64,000 bases of DNA, from assembly GCF_017980685.1 (NCBI RefSeq), contig NZ_JACXXO010000002.1, positions 310,001 to 374,000 on the forward strand. Reading direction: 5' to 3'. The position numbers and the translations under genes are program-made. The first letter of the stretch is position 1. The number at the start of each line of letters is the position of its first letter. Of the stretch, positions 26,155 to 36,351 are shown piece by piece. The notes under the pieces are model-generated. The model made no database searches, was not told where the DNA came from, and worked only from the letters and a program-made list of their open reading frames with translations. The stretch is from Pseudomonas iridis (GTDB taxonomy: Bacteria; Pseudomonadota; Gammaproteobacteria; Pseudomonadales; Pseudomonadaceae).

Positions 26155-29100
26155 TTAGTCGAGTTTGGTCGGTGGCGGCTCTTGCAAAGGCTCTTGTGGC
26201 GAATCTTGCAGCGGTTTTTGCTCGGCGCCAACCGGCACGATGTTTTTAGTCTCCGCTTCGACGGGCACCAACTTGTATTCCTGGCCATGCAGGTTCTTCA
26301 GATAAATCTCCATCTGGCGGAACGAGATGTTGATGTGCTGCTTCTTGAACTCGCGATTGATAAAACGGTTGACCTCATCGAGCACCGGGTTGCGGTCACC
26401 CAGATCGCGTACGTGCATGCGCAATTCGTGATCGAGGGTGCTTTCGCCGAAGTTGAGGAAGTACACGAGCGGCTCCGGTTCCTTGAGCACGCGCGGGTTT
26501 TCCCGGGCGGCCTTGAGCAGCAGCTCCTTGACCAGATCCAGATCGGAACCGTAATCGACACCGAGTTTGAGCGTGACTCGGGTGACGGTGTCGGTCAGCG
26601 ACCAGTTGATCAGTTGTCCGGTGATGAACGTCTTGTTCGGGACAATGATGTCCTTGCGGTCGAAGTCGGTAATGGTCGTGGCGCGGATGCGGATCTTGCT
26701 CACCGTGCCCGACAGGTTGCCGATGGTGATGGTGTCGCCGATCCGCACCGGGCGTTCGAACAGAATCATGATGCCGGAGATGAAGTTGGCGAAGATCTCC
26801 TGCATACCGAAACCGAGGCCGACCGACAGCGCCGCCACCAGCCATTGCAACTTGTCCCAACTCACGCCGAGGGTCGACAGGGTCGTGACGAAGCCGATGC
26901 CAGCGATCACGTAGGACAGCAGCGTCGTGGTCGCGTAAGCACTGCCCTGCGCCAGATTGAGTTTTGACAGCACGAACACTTCGAGCAGGCCGGGCAAGTT
27001 GCGCGCCAGGGCAAAGGTGATGCCAATGATGATCAGCGCACCAAGCATGTCGCCGATGCTGATCGGCACCATGCTCATGTTGGCGCCGGTGCCGCTGGTG
27101 TATTCGTAAAGGGTGATGTTGTCGAGGTACGAGAACACCGAGATCAGGTCCGACCAGACCCAGTACAGCGCCGCGATGAAACCGCCGAGCAGGGCCAGAC
27201 GGATCAGGCGCAGGGATTGTTCATTGACCTTTTCGATGTCCAGCGTCGGCTCTTCAATGACGGCTTCGCCTTCGCCGGCCTCTTTCGCGGCCTGGCGCTT
27301 GGCCAGGGCACGCTGGTAGGCCAGACGTCGTGCGGCAACGCTGAGGCCGCGGACGAAGGTGGCTTCGATCACCAGCCAGAACATCAGCAGATAGAGCGTG
27401 TTGATCAAGCGATCGCTGAGTTTCAGCGCGGTGTAGTAGTAACCAAAGCAAACGGCTACGAACAACGCGATTGGCAGCAGGGTAAACATCACGCCAAGAG
27501 CCTTGCGGAACAGCGAGGTGTTTTGGTGGGTAGGGCTGCTGATCAGCAGACGGCTGAGCAGCCATGCCATCAACGCGTAGCAGGTCAGCACTACTGGCAT
27601 GCCGAGGACGTCGTCGGCCAACGCCGCCGGCTGCAATTCGGCGACCGCGACCACAGCCACCAGTGCCATGACCACCAGGCCGAGTCGACGCACCCAGCCT
27701 TGCAGGAATTCGACCTGGGGTTTTTCCCAGCGGAAATGCAATTCGGCCACGCCGCCCGGCGCCAGAATCCGGTAGGCGGTGTAGAACACCAGCCATGCCT
27801 GACCCATTTGCAGCAGCGCCGCGCCCATGTTGGCGTTCTGCCCGCGGGCGTCGATCTGCAAGGCCAGACCGCACAGGCCCAGCCCCAGCGCCACCGGCAT
27901 CGCCAGCAGAATATTGATCAGGATCGCCTGCGGCGTGTGCCACTGGCTGTCGCGTTTGAAGTGGCCGATGTCCTGGTGAACCTTGTTCAGGCGCCCATAC
28001 AGACTCTTGCGCCGCCACAGCAGCGCGCCGATCAGCAGCGCCAGCGGCAGGAACAGCAACGGTCGCTGAGTCAGACCGTCGGTCAACTCGCTCAGGCTGG
28101 AAGCCCACGGCAACGTATCGACCTGACGCTTGAGGCGATCCGGCACGCCGCGCATCCACTCCAGGTCCAGCGGCTTGTTGCTGGGAATCCAGAACATCTG
28201 CTCGTCGAGGGTCGCGCGCAGGCTTTGCGCGGTGCTCAGCAGTTGCTTCTGGTTGAGTTGCAGGGTGATCGATTCGTTGAGCATCGCGCTCAATTCGCGG
28301 TTGAGCCGCTCCAGCAGGTCGGCGCGCGTGTTGGCCAGGTCCAGCAGGCTTTTGCGCAGCTGCGGCGTAATCTCTTCCGGCGGCTGGGTAGTCAGCAGGT
28401 TGTCCACATAGGACGCCGGATTGCTCAGCAGTTCACGCTGCTGGCTGACATCAAACTGATAAAGGCGGATGTCGGCGATCTGATCCGCCAGATCGCGGTC
28501 GACCTTCAGGCGTGGCAGAGCCTGTTTCTGTTTGTAGAGAATCTTCGACAACAGCAGGCTGCCCTTGAGCACGGCAATCTGCTCGTCGAGGGCGGAGTCG
28601 CTCTGGGTCAGAGTGTCGAGTTGCTGTTTGGTTTGCAGGTTCTGCTGAGTGACTTCGTTGAGACGATCGGTACTCTTGAGCAAGTAATCCGAGAGTTTCA
28701 GGTTGGCGGCGCTTTCGGTGGCGAGCAGGCTGCTGCTGCCGGCCTTCTGTGCCTCGATCGATTGCTGAGTGACGGTTTCCTGAGACTGCGCCAGACGCTT
28801 CTGGTTGATCAGGGTTTGCAGTTCCTGGATCTCGCGGTCGAGGCGGTCGGATTTTTCGGACAGCAGGTCATGTTGAGCGTTGCCCAGATCCTGCAACTGG
28901 TTATTGCCGGCCAGTTCCTGGCGGCGCAACGGAATCAGCGCGTTCAGCGCCGCCAGCTCGGCATTCAACTGGTCGCGCTGCTCGGCGCTGATGGTCTTGC
29001 CCGCTTCCTTGCCGGACTTGAGGATGTTGTTGATCTGCTGAATGCGCGTCTGGCTGGCGGAAATTTCTGCCTGAGCCCGCTCGGGGCGAGTCTGCGCGGT

Positions 29101-29532
29101 GATGATCAGGCTGTTGGCGTCGGCCAGAGCTTTTTGCAGATCACTTTGCTGAGTCGAGCGATCCGTCAGGATTTGCTCCAACTGCTGGATCGACTCCTTG
29201 GGGAAACGCTGGGTCACCGGCACCACCGCAGTGGCCTTGAGACGCGTCAGTTCGCGGGTGCTCTCGATGGTCTGCCGGGGCGCGGAGGCCAGTTGCTGCT
29301 TGAGATCGATCAGCTTCTGTTCGTAATCACGCTGATTGTTCAGATGATTGAGCGTGTTCTGCAGGACAGTTTGCAGGGTCTTTTTATCGGCATCCGGCAG
29401 TTTACTGTCGGCGAGCTTGTCGAGGCTGGCCTGCACGGATTGGCTCGACGGTGGTTCGGCGGCGTGCAGCGGGCCGACAGTAAGACTCAGGCCCAGAAGG
29501 GCCGCGACGAAAAAGGAGCGCAGGGTAGGCAT
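26155..29532 (-). CDS. mscK: Large mechanosensitive channel MscK (KefA)
   Basis: A 1125-residue inner-membrane channel. A cleavable signal peptide (AALLGLSLTVGPLHA) leads into a long periplasmic coiled-coil region (about residues 25-480), then about eleven TM helices, and the MscS pore and beta domain near 890-1000 (GLGFGMQEIFANFISGIMIL, ERPVRIGDTITIGNLSGTVS, DIIVPNKTFITGQLINWS). The C-terminal tail is rich in Glu, Pro and Gln. It opens on membrane tension to release solutes after osmotic downshift. Length and layout are typical. Confidence 0.93.
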   Translation of the reverse strand: MPTLRSFFVAALLGLSLTVGPLHAAEPPSSQSVQASLDKLADSKLPDADKKTLQTVLQNTLNHLNNQRDYEQKLIDLKQQLASAPRQTIESTRELTRLKATAVVPVTQRFPKESIQQLEQILTDRSTQQSDLQKALADANSLIITAQTRPERAQAEISASQTRIQQINNILKSGKEAGKTISAEQRDQLNAELAALNALIPLRRQELAGNNQLQDLGNAQHDLLSEKSDRLDREIQELQTLINQKRLAQSQETVTQQSIEAQKAGSSSLLATESAANLKLSDYLLKSTDRLNEVTQQNLQTKQQLDTLTQSDSALDEQIAVLKGSLLLSKILYKQKQALPRLKVDRDLADQIADIRLYQFDVSQQRELLSNPASYVDNLLTTQPPEEITPQLRKSLLDLANTRADLLERLNRELSAMLNESITLQLNQKQLLSTAQSLRATLDEQMFWIPSNKPLDLEWMRGVPDRLKRQVDTLPWASSLSELTDGLTQRPLLFLPLALLIGALLWRRKSLYGRLNKVHQDIGHFKRDSQWHTPQAILINILLAMPVALGLGLCGLALQIDARGQNANMGAALLQMGQAWLVFYTAYRILAPGGVAELHFRWEKPQVEFLQGWVRRLGLVVMALVAVVAVAELQPAALADDVLGMPVVLTCYALMAWLLSRLLISSPTHQNTSLFRKALGVMFTLLPIALFVAVCFGYYYTALKLSDRLINTLYLLMFWLVIEATFVRGLSVAARRLAYQRALAKRQAAKEAGEGEAVIEEPTLDIEKVNEQSLRLIRLALLGGFIAALYWVWSDLISVFSYLDNITLYEYTSGTGANMSMVPISIGDMLGALIIIGITFALARNLPGLLEVFVLSKLNLAQGSAYATTTLLSYVIAGIGFVTTLSTLGVSWDKLQWLVAALSVGLGFGMQEIFANFISGIMILFERPVRIGDTITIGNLSGTVSKIRIRATTITDFDRKDIIVPNKTFITGQLINWSLTDTVTRVTLKLGVDYGSDLDLVKELLLKAARENPRVLKEPEPLVYFLNFGESTLDHELRMHVRDLGDRNPVLDEVNRFINREFKKQHINISFRQMEIYLKNLHGQEYKLVPVEAETKNIVPVGAEQKPLQDSPQEPLQEPPPTKLD

Positions 29533-29566
29533 AGAGACCGGTCAAGCAAGTGATAGTGGACGCAGT

Positions 29567-31309
29567 TTAGAGGAAGAGTCCGGGGCCCGGGCGACTTCCT
29601 TCGGGGAATCTGACGCCCACTTTGGCAATCTTGTTCCCGTCCATGACCGCCACTGTCCAATGGGTGTTGTTCCACTCCACCTGGTCACCCACGATCGGCG
29701 CCCCCCCGACCTTGTGGGCAATGAAGGTGCCCAGGGTCATGTCCGGATCGATGCCTTCGGCCGGCAAGCCATAAAGCGCGGCAACCGCTTTAAGCTGGGC
29801 GTCTCCTTCGAGCACGAAGTCACCGAAGAAACGCAGGTCGAGGCCACGTTGCGGCGCCTGGCTGAACAGTTTTCCAAGCGCCGGCAAGTTGTGTTCATGG
29901 CCGATAACACACAGCAAATCATCGACTTCCAGCACCGTACTACCCGACGGATGGAGCAGTTGCTGGCCACGAAACAGCGCGGCGATGCGCGTGCCTTCGG
30001 GCATTTTCAGCTCGCGCAGGGGCGAACCGATGCACCATTTCTCCGCGCCGAGCTTATAAACGAACAGCTCCCACTCGCTGGTGATGTGCACTTCCAGTGC
30101 GGATCGCGAAATCGGCGCAGGCTCCGGCGGTACGGTGACCTTCAGCAGTTTGGCGACCCACGGCAGGCTTGTACCCTGCACCAGCAGTGACACCAACACG
30201 ATGAAGAAGGCGAGGTTGAAGTACAGCTGCGCGTTCGGCAGCCCGGCCATCAGCGGGAACACCGCAAGAATGATCGGTACCGCGCCGCGCAGGCCAACCC
30301 ACGAAATAAAGACTTTCTCGCGGCCATGGAACGCCTTGAACGGCAGCAGGCCGACCATCACCGACAACGGTCGCGCAAACAGAATCATCCACAGCGCCAG
30401 GCCGAGGGCGGGCAAGGCGATAGGCAGCAAATCGTGCGGCGTGACCAGCAGCCCCAGCACCAGGAACATGCCGATCTGCGCCAGCCACGCCATGCCATCA
30501 AGCATGTGCAGGATGCCGTGACGGCTGCGCACCGGGCGGTTGCCGATCACCAGACCACACAGGTACACCGCGAGGAAGCCGCTGCCGTGCAAGGCGTTGG
30601 TCAGGGCAAACACCACCAGACCGCCAGCGATCACCAGAATCGGATACAGGCCGGCAGCGAGGTTGATCCGGTTGACCATTTGCAACATCAACCAGCCACC
30701 GCCGAGCCCGACCAAGCCGCCGATGCCGAACTCGCGGATCAGGTGGGTCAACAGGCTCCAGTGCAAACCGGTCTGGCCGCTGGCGAGCATGTCGATCAGG
30801 GTCACGGTGAGGAACACTGCCATCGGGTCGTTGCTGCCGGATTCGATTTCCAGGCTGGCGCTTACCCGTTCGTTCAGGCCCTTGCCGCCGAGGAGAGAGA
30901 ACACCGCCGCGGCGTCGGTGGAGCCGACAATGGCGCCGATCAGCAGGCCCTGAATCAGGTTCAGGTCGAACAGCCACGCCGCTGCCATGCCGGTCAGTCC
31001 GGTGGTGATCAAGACTCCGACCGTCGCCAACGACAGCGCCGGCCACAACGCCACGCGGAAACTTGATACCCGCGTGCGCAAACCGCCGTCGAGCAGGATC
31101 ACCGCCAGCGCGAGGTTGCCGACCAGATAAGCCGTGGCGTAATTGTCGAAAATGATCCCGCCGCCATCGACCCCGGCGGCCATGCCGACCGCGAGAATAA
31201 TGACCAGAATCGGAATGCCGAGCCGGGAAGAGAGTGAGCTGACAAGAATGCTTGCGCCTACCAGCAACGCGCCGATCAAGAACAGGCTGTTGATGGTCGT
31301 CGCATTCAA
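29567..31309 (-). CDS. Potassium/proton antiporter (CvrA/NhaP2 type)
   Basis: A 580-residue CPA1 antiporter. About 12 TM helices occupy residues 1-390 ([56 protein letters not shown] region with the ion-binding Asp pair, [18 protein letters not shown]). A cytoplasmic TrkA-C-like domain (about 400-490) and a CorC/HlyC-like end follow, the layout of CvrA/NhaP2. It expels K+ to protect against osmotic downshift, which fits with neighbouring mscK. It lies 34 bases upstream of mscK and may be co-transcribed. Confidence 0.9.
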   Translation of the reverse strand: MNATTINSLFLIGALLVGASILVSSLSSRLGIPILVIILAVGMAAGVDGGGIIFDNYATAYLVGNLALAVILLDGGLRTRVSSFRVALWPALSLATVGVLITTGLTGMAAAWLFDLNLIQGLLIGAIVGSTDAAAVFSLLGGKGLNERVSASLEIESGSNDPMAVFLTVTLIDMLASGQTGLHWSLLTHLIREFGIGGLVGLGGGWLMLQMVNRINLAAGLYPILVIAGGLVVFALTNALHGSGFLAVYLCGLVIGNRPVRSRHGILHMLDGMAWLAQIGMFLVLGLLVTPHDLLPIALPALGLALWMILFARPLSVMVGLLPFKAFHGREKVFISWVGLRGAVPIILAVFPLMAGLPNAQLYFNLAFFIVLVSLLVQGTSLPWVAKLLKVTVPPEPAPISRSALEVHITSEWELFVYKLGAEKWCIGSPLRELKMPEGTRIAALFRGQQLLHPSGSTVLEVDDLLCVIGHEHNLPALGKLFSQAPQRGLDLRFFGDFVLEGDAQLKAVAALYGLPAEGIDPDMTLGTFIAHKVGGAPIVGDQVEWNNTHWTVAVMDGNKIAKVGVRFPEGSRPGPGLFL

Positions 31310-31453
31310 AGGCAGTACTCCAGAAGCGTAAAGACGGGCGCAAACTGACCATGCAGTCTGCGTGCCAGCGATTCTAACCTGTTGAAATGTGATGCTGTCA
31401 AAAAGGTTTTCACGCTGAGGTGTTCGAGGTTTCAGTTTGGCTTGCGATTGCTG

Positions 31454-31713
31454 CCCTCACCCTAACCCTCTCCCGGAGGGAGAGGGGACTGACCGAGGTG
31501 CTTGTGCGAGCTACACCGACCTGAGATGCCGAGTCGAACTCAGGTTTTGAAAAGCACGAAGCACTGCTTCCTTCCCCCTCTCCCGGGGGGAGAGGGGACT
31601 GACCGAGGTGCTTGTGCGGGCTACACCGACCTGAGATGCCGAGTCGAACTCAGGTTTTGAAAAGCACGATGATCTGCTCCCTCTCCCTCGGGGAGAGGGC
31701 TGGGGTGAGGGGG
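31454..31713. repeat. Inverted-repeat element with an internal 110-bp tandem duplication
   Basis: The 432-base gap after 31310 holds no gene. It contains CCCTCACCCTAACCCTCTCC at 31454 and the inverted version (GGAGAGGGCTGGGGTGAGGG) ending at 31711. Between them a 110-base unit occurs twice in direct orientation (about 31471-31580 and 31581-31690) with only a few differences; each unit contains CTGAGATGCCGAGTCGAACT. The same terminal sequences frame the element at 48031-48224. Confidence 0.8.
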
Positions 31714-31741
31714 CTTTTGATCTTGATCTTGGTTTACAGAA

Positions 31742-33367
31742 TCAAAGGCTGAACCGCCCAACCATGTTGTTCAGATCCAGCGCAAGCCGCGACAGCTCGT
31801 TACTCGCCGCACTGGTCTGATTCGCGCCGGTCGCCGATTGCACCGACAGATCGCGGATGTTCACCAGATTACGGTCGACTTCCCGCGCCACCTGCGCCTG
31901 TTCTTCAGCGGCGCTGGCGATCACCAGGTTGCGCTCGTTGATCTCGACGATGGCGGTGTTGATGGTGTCCAGCGACATCCCGGCGCCACGGGCGATGTTC
32001 AGGGTCGACTCAGCACGCTCAGTACTGTTGCGCATCGAATCCACGGCGTGTTCGGTGCCGCTCTGAATGCTGCCGATCATGCGCTCGATTTCGCTGGTCG
32101 ACTGCTGTGTGCGATGGGCCAAGGCACGCACTTCGTCCGCCACCACCGCAAAACCACGACCGGCCTCACCAGCACGCGCGGCTTCAATCGCGGCGTTCAG
32201 CGCCAGCAGGTTGGTCTGATCAGCCAGACCACGAATCACGTCCAGCACCTTGCCGATGTCACGGGATTCATTGGCCAGATCGCCGATCAGGCTCGCCGTG
32301 CTCTGCACGTCGGCGCTCATGCGTTCGATGGCGCTGACGGTTTCCTGCACCAGATCACGGCCGTCGCCTGCTGACGTGGTGGCGTTCTTCGAGGCTTCCG
32401 AGGTGCTTACCGCGTTGCGGGCGACCTCTTCGACCGCGCTGGTCATCTCGTTGACCGCCGTAGCCGCCTGTTCGATTTCGTTGTTCTGCTGCGTCAGGCC
32501 GCGGGCGCTTTCGTCGGTGACGCTGTTGAGTTCTTCTGCGGCCGAGGCAAGTTGCGTGGCCGAACCGGAAATCCGCTGCAAGGTGTCGCGCAGCTTCGAT
32601 TGCATCTTGGCCATTGCCGCCAGCAAGCGCCCGGCTTCGTCTTCACCGTCGACGTGGATCGGCTGCGTCAGGTTACCTTCGGCGATGGTCTCGGCCGCTT
32701 CCAGTGCTTTGGAGATTGGCTTGGTGATGCTGTTGGTCAGCAACCAGGCGAACAGCAAAGTCAGGCCGCTGGCAATGATCAGCAGAGTGACCACCAGGTT
32801 GAACGACATGGCGTACTGGTCAGACGCACCTTTATCAGTTTCGGCGATTTGCTGGGTGTTGATTTCCAGCAAGCGCGCCAACGCGGCATTCACCGCTTCT
32901 GAATTGCTCAGCAAGTCGCTATTGAGCATCTGCCGCAGTTCATCGATCTGGTTGTTGCGCGACAGGGTTTTCATCCTGTCTTCCAACTGGCGGTACTGCG
33001 CGAGCAATTGCACGTACTGGTCGTAAGCCGAGCGTTCCTGTGGGCCGTCGATCAACGGCTCATAGGCGCGTTGCGCGTCGGCGATCTGCTTGTTGCGCAG
33101 TTCGAAGAGCTCGAAAGTTTTTTGCTGGACGTCCGGTTCACGGTTGATCAGCAAGCGATACGACAGCACGCGCAGACGCAGGGTCAGTTGGGTGAATTCG
33201 TCGAGGGCCTTGATGGAAGGTACGCTCGCGGTGGCGATGTCTTCGCCTGCCGCGCGGATTTTGCTCATCTGGTTCAGGGCGAACACACCGAGAATCAACA
33301 TCAGGCCGCCGATCAGGGCGAAACCAGTGAACGCCCGGGGGGCGATATTCATATTGCGGAGGGACAT
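31742..33367 (-). CDS. Methyl-accepting chemotaxis protein with four-helix-bundle sensor
   Basis: A 541-residue chemoreceptor. TM1 ([16 protein letters not shown]) and TM2 ([20 protein letters not shown]) flank a periplasmic domain of about 160 residues that is all helical (4HB_MCP type; no Cache features). A HAMP domain follows ([20 protein letters not shown]), then the cytoplasmic hairpin with [20 protein letters not shown] at the CheA/CheW contact tip. No C-terminal CheR pentapeptide. ATG 33367 is used; ATG 33352 is possible. A FliA promoter lies about 55 bases upstream. Confidence 0.92.
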   Translation of the reverse strand: MSLRNMNIAPRAFTGFALIGGLMLILGVFALNQMSKIRAAGEDIATASVPSIKALDEFTQLTLRLRVLSYRLLINREPDVQQKTFELFELRNKQIADAQRAYEPLIDGPQERSAYDQYVQLLAQYRQLEDRMKTLSRNNQIDELRQMLNSDLLSNSEAVNAALARLLEINTQQIAETDKGASDQYAMSFNLVVTLLIIASGLTLLFAWLLTNSITKPISKALEAAETIAEGNLTQPIHVDGEDEAGRLLAAMAKMQSKLRDTLQRISGSATQLASAAEELNSVTDESARGLTQQNNEIEQAATAVNEMTSAVEEVARNAVSTSEASKNATTSAGDGRDLVQETVSAIERMSADVQSTASLIGDLANESRDIGKVLDVIRGLADQTNLLALNAAIEAARAGEAGRGFAVVADEVRALAHRTQQSTSEIERMIGSIQSGTEHAVDSMRNSTERAESTLNIARGAGMSLDTINTAIVEINERNLVIASAAEEQAQVAREVDRNLVNIRDLSVQSATGANQTSAASNELSRLALDLNNMVGRFSL

Positions 33368-33422
33368 GGGCGGGTACCAAAAAGGGCCGCTTCCATGCGG
33401 GCTGAGACTGCTATTGCATGAC

Positions 33423-33449
33423 TTATCGGTCAGGCAAATGAACTCTTTA
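33423..33449 (-). promoter_or_regulatory. FliA (sigma-28) promoter of the chemoreceptor gene
   Basis: On the minus strand TAAA (33446-33449) and ACCGATAA (33423-33430) are separated by exactly 15 bases, nearly identical to the flagellar sigma-28 consensus TAAA-N15-GCCGATAA. The start would lie about 50 bases before the chemoreceptor ATG. Confidence 0.8.
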
Positions 33450-33643
33450 GTTCGTGTGCGTATTTGTCGCACCCCGCATTGAGCGACGAAGTGCAGGAAC
33501 CAGATCGGCAGATCACAGTCTTTTAAACTCGCGAGAACGGTCGGCCGTCAGGAAAATCAAGGCTTTGCGCCGGTTTAAACCTAGCGTCCACGACGACTTT
33601 TCTTTATCGTACGCGCCCTTTGAAAAACGCTTGGAAGATCAAA

Positions 33644-33874
33644 ATGTTGGAAGCATCCCTCAGCCAGTTGGAACAGCTCGTCAGCGACCTGGTGCAACAG
33701 AACCAGACCCTTTCGCAAACCAACCAGACCCTGTCCACGGAACTGGCCCAGGCCAAGGATGAAAACGAAAGCCTGCAACTGAACCTGATGGAACAGGAAG
33801 AAAAACACGGCGCCACCGCCGCACGCATTCAGGCTCTGGTTGATCGCGTCAACGCAGGTCCTGTCAGCGCATGA
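33644..33874 (+). CDS. TIGR02449-type coiled-coil protein upstream of zapA
   Basis: A 76-residue protein that is almost entirely a heptad-repeat coiled coil (LSQLEQLVSDLVQQNQTLSQ and onward), of the small family found directly before zapA in pseudomonads and similar in style to ZapB. It probably helps organise the division ring. The stop overlaps the zapA ATG by four bases. ATG 33644 gives the family N terminus; upstream in-frame codons do not. Confidence 0.85.
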   Translation: MLEASLSQLEQLVSDLVQQNQTLSQTNQTLSTELAQAKDENESLQLNLMEQEEKHGATAARIQALVDRVNAGPVSA

Positions 33875-34173
33875 ACCACAACTCAGCAGGGGTAAAAGTC
33901 GTCTCCATTATGGGGGAGGACTACTCGATCAAGGCACCGGCCGGGGAAGAACAGACCCTGCTGGACGCGGCGCTCATGCTCAAGGCCGCGCTGGACGACA
34001 CCAAACGGAAATACCCGACGTTGATCGGCGACCGCTTGCTGATACTGGCAGCGATGAATCTGTGCTCGCAGCAGATCGAAATGAAGAAGCAGCACCAGCA
34101 AGAACTCGACCGTTACCAAGAGCAAGTCAGCGCCACGGTCGACACCATCGCCAAGACCATCAATCAGGGTTGA
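33871..34173 (+). CDS. zapA: Cell division protein ZapA
   Basis: A 100-residue protein with the ZapA globular head (VKVVSIMGEDYSIKAPAGEE) and C-terminal coiled coil (AMNLCSQQIEMKKQHQQELD). It bundles FtsZ filaments at midcell. In PAO1, as I remember it, zapA is followed by the 6S RNA gene and ygfA; here only 99 bases separate it from a chemoreceptor gene, too few for 6S RNA. Confidence 0.92.
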   Translation: MNHNSAGVKVVSIMGEDYSIKAPAGEEQTLLDAALMLKAALDDTKRKYPTLIGDRLLILAAMNLCSQQIEMKKQHQQELDRYQEQVSATVDTIAKTINQG

Positions 34174-34180
34174 TGGGGTT

Positions 34181-34271
34181 GAGCACAACCAAAGAATAAA
34201 TTGTCGATTGAGTTGTATACAATCGGCACGGCTGTTGCATTGTTTCGGCCACTTATTCTTTGGGGGTGCTC
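34181..34271. promoter_or_regulatory. Long inverted repeat with central TTGTATACAA palindrome before a chemoreceptor
   Basis: Arms of 19 bases (34181-34199 and 34253-34271) match with two mismatches (core CCAAAGAATAA / TTATTCTTTGG, outer GAGCAC / GTGCTC). The 53-base centre contains TTGTATACAA (34213-34222), itself framed by CGATTG/CAATCG. The palindrome looks like operators of GntR-family regulators. The region must also hold the promoter of the downstream chemoreceptor gene, whose ATG is 2 bases after the right arm. Confidence 0.6.
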
Positions 34272-34272
34272 C

Positions 34273-36210
34273 ATGCATTTGTGGCGACGCAGTATTCAAT
34301 GGCAGCTGATTCTCAGTATGGGCACCGCCCTGCTGGTCAGCATCCTGATCGTGGTTGGCATTTATACCCTGGTGGTCAACCGCCTCGCCCAGAGCTATCT
34401 GGTCGAACAAGCGCTGCCGTCGAGCATTGAAGCGACGCGCAACGATATCGAACGCATCCTCATACAGCCGCTGACCGCCGCGAAAGACATCGCCAGCAAT
34501 TCGATGGTGCGCGACTGGCTGGCCGCCGGTGAAGACAGCAGCAAAACGGCAGGCTTCGCGCAGTATCTGGAAGGCATCCGCGCCGAACACAAAGCATTTA
34601 CTGCTTTGATCATCGGCACTGAATCCAATCACTACATCAGCGAAAAAGGCCTGGATCGCACACTCAGCCGTGCCAAATCGGCCGACGCCTGGTTCTATTC
34701 CTTCCTCGACAGCGATCAGCCGCGCACCCTCAATATCGACAACGATGTGGCGACGGGAGAGCTGGCGCTGTTCATCGATTTGAAGGTCGAACAGGCTGGC
34801 AAAGTCGTCGGTGTGGCGGGTCTTGGGTTGAGCATGAAAGAGCTGTCGGAGCTGATCCATAATTTCAGCTTTGGTGAGCGCGGCAAGGTCTATCTCGTGC
34901 GTTCCGACGGTTTGATCCAGGTTCATCCTGAAGCGCAGTTCAGCGGTAAACGCACCTTGAACGAGCAGATCGGCGCCGAAGCGGCGCAAGCGGTCATGGG
35001 CCAGAAAGTGGCGACGAATCGCTCATTTCAGCGCGACAGCGAGGATTTCCTCGCTTTCAGCCTGCCGTTACGCGATCTCGGCTGGACACTGGTGGCCGAA
35101 GTGCCGCAATCGCAGATCTACGCCGAAGCCCGCAAGGCGATGTGGATGAGCGGCGCAATCGGTCTGGCAGTGGCGCTGGTATGCCTGCTGCTGGTGGTGT
35201 GGCTGGCGCAAGGGCTGGTGCGGCCGATCCGTCAGGTAACAGCCGCGTTGGTGGCAATTGGTAGCGGTGGGGGGGATTTGACCCATCGGTTAGATTCCAG
35301 CCGTGCCGACGAGTTGGGTGACCTGGCGCGCGGCTTCAATCGCTTCCTCGACAGTCAGCGCGAAATGATTGGCGAAGTCCTGACCACCAGCGAGCGCCTG
35401 CGCACGGCGGTGGGGCAGGTGGCGAAAGTGGTGGAAAACACTGCCGAGCGTTCCGGTCGCCAGCAGGAAATGACCGACATGGTCGCCACAGCTGTCCACG
35501 AAATGGGCCTGACCGTGCAGGAAATCGCGCAAAACGCGGGCAACGCCGCACTCGCTTCGCAAAACGCGCGGGATGAAGCCATGCAAGCGCGGGAAGTGGT
35601 GGGCGGCTCGATTCGGCACATTGAAAGCATGTCCGATGAAATCGGCCTGGCGGCCGGTGCGGTGGGTGAACTGGCGCAGCAAGTGGCGTCAATTGACTCG
35701 GTGCTGGCGGTGATTCGCGGCGTCTCTGAACAGACCAATTTGCTCGCCCTTAACGCGGCTATCGAGGCTGCCCGGGCGGGTGACATGGGGCGTGGTTTTG
35801 CTGTGGTAGCCGATGAGGTCCGCACGTTGGCAAGACGGACCCAAGCGTCCACCGACGAAATTCAACTGATGATCGGCAGCCTCAAGCAGGGCGCGGAAAA
35901 TGCCGTGTCATCGATGCGCACCGGGCAAGCAGCGACGGGCACTGGGGTCGAGTCGAGCCAGCGTACCGGTGCATCGCTGACGGCGATCACCGGGCAGGTC
36001 GAGCGCATCAGCGACATGAACCATCAGGTGGCGACCGCGACCGAAGAACAGTCAGCGGTGACTGAAGAGATCAACCGTAACGTACAAGGTATTTCCGATC
36101 TGGCCCGGGCGACGGCGGGGGAGGTTCGGGCGTGTCGCGAGGATTGTCAGATGTTGCAGCGTCTGGCGGATGATCTGGCGCGGCAGATGGGTGGGTTCAG
36201 GTTGAGCTGA
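34273..36210 (+). CDS. Methyl-accepting chemotaxis protein with double-Cache-like sensor
   Basis: A 645-residue chemoreceptor. TM1 is at residues 10-33 ([20 protein letters not shown]), the periplasmic part of about 260 residues contains Cache-type strands ([44 protein letters not shown]), TM2 is near 295-318. HAMP ([20 protein letters not shown]) and the signalling tip [20 protein letters not shown] follow. The ligand is unknown; related dCache receptors bind amino acids, purines or amines. No FliA promoter was found, so its control may differ from the first receptor. Confidence 0.92.
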   Translation: MHLWRRSIQWQLILSMGTALLVSILIVVGIYTLVVNRLAQSYLVEQALPSSIEATRNDIERILIQPLTAAKDIASNSMVRDWLAAGEDSSKTAGFAQYLEGIRAEHKAFTALIIGTESNHYISEKGLDRTLSRAKSADAWFYSFLDSDQPRTLNIDNDVATGELALFIDLKVEQAGKVVGVAGLGLSMKELSELIHNFSFGERGKVYLVRSDGLIQVHPEAQFSGKRTLNEQIGAEAAQAVMGQKVATNRSFQRDSEDFLAFSLPLRDLGWTLVAEVPQSQIYAEARKAMWMSGAIGLAVALVCLLLVVWLAQGLVRPIRQVTAALVAIGSGGGDLTHRLDSSRADELGDLARGFNRFLDSQREMIGEVLTTSERLRTAVGQVAKVVENTAERSGRQQEMTDMVATAVHEMGLTVQEIAQNAGNAALASQNARDEAMQAREVVGGSIRHIESMSDEIGLAAGAVGELAQQVASIDSVLAVIRGVSEQTNLLALNAAIEAARAGDMGRGFAVVADEVRTLARRTQASTDEIQLMIGSLKQGAENAVSSMRTGQAATGTGVESSQRTGASLTAITGQVERISDMNHQVATATEEQSAVTEEINRNVQGISDLARATAGEVRACREDCQMLQRLADDLARQMGGFRLS

Positions 36211-36230
36211 TGTCCTGTCAGTTCCGCCCC

Positions 36231-36321
36231 ATCGCGGGCAAGCCCGCTCCCACAGGTATTGCGGCGTGTTCACATGGTGCGTGAACACCGCAGAACCCTG
36301 TGGGAGCGGGCTTGCCCGCGA
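36231..36321. repeat. REP pair with inner palindrome
   Basis: Two inverted copies of GTGGGAGCGGGCTTGCCCGC enclose a second palindrome (GCGGCGTGTTCAC / GTGAACACCGC). It lies between two convergent genes and may stop transcription from both sides. Confidence 0.88.
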
Positions 36322-36351
36322 AGACGGTATCAGCCGCACGCATAATTCAGA

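Noticed and set aside
27217..29553. A 778-codon open frame opposite mscK
   Set aside because: Antisense shadow of the MscK coiled-coil region; Gln/Leu/Ala-rich translation with no domain.
34174..34272. 6S RNA after zapA
   Set aside because: Only 99 bases are available, and the region is organised as an inverted repeat with an operator-like palindrome.
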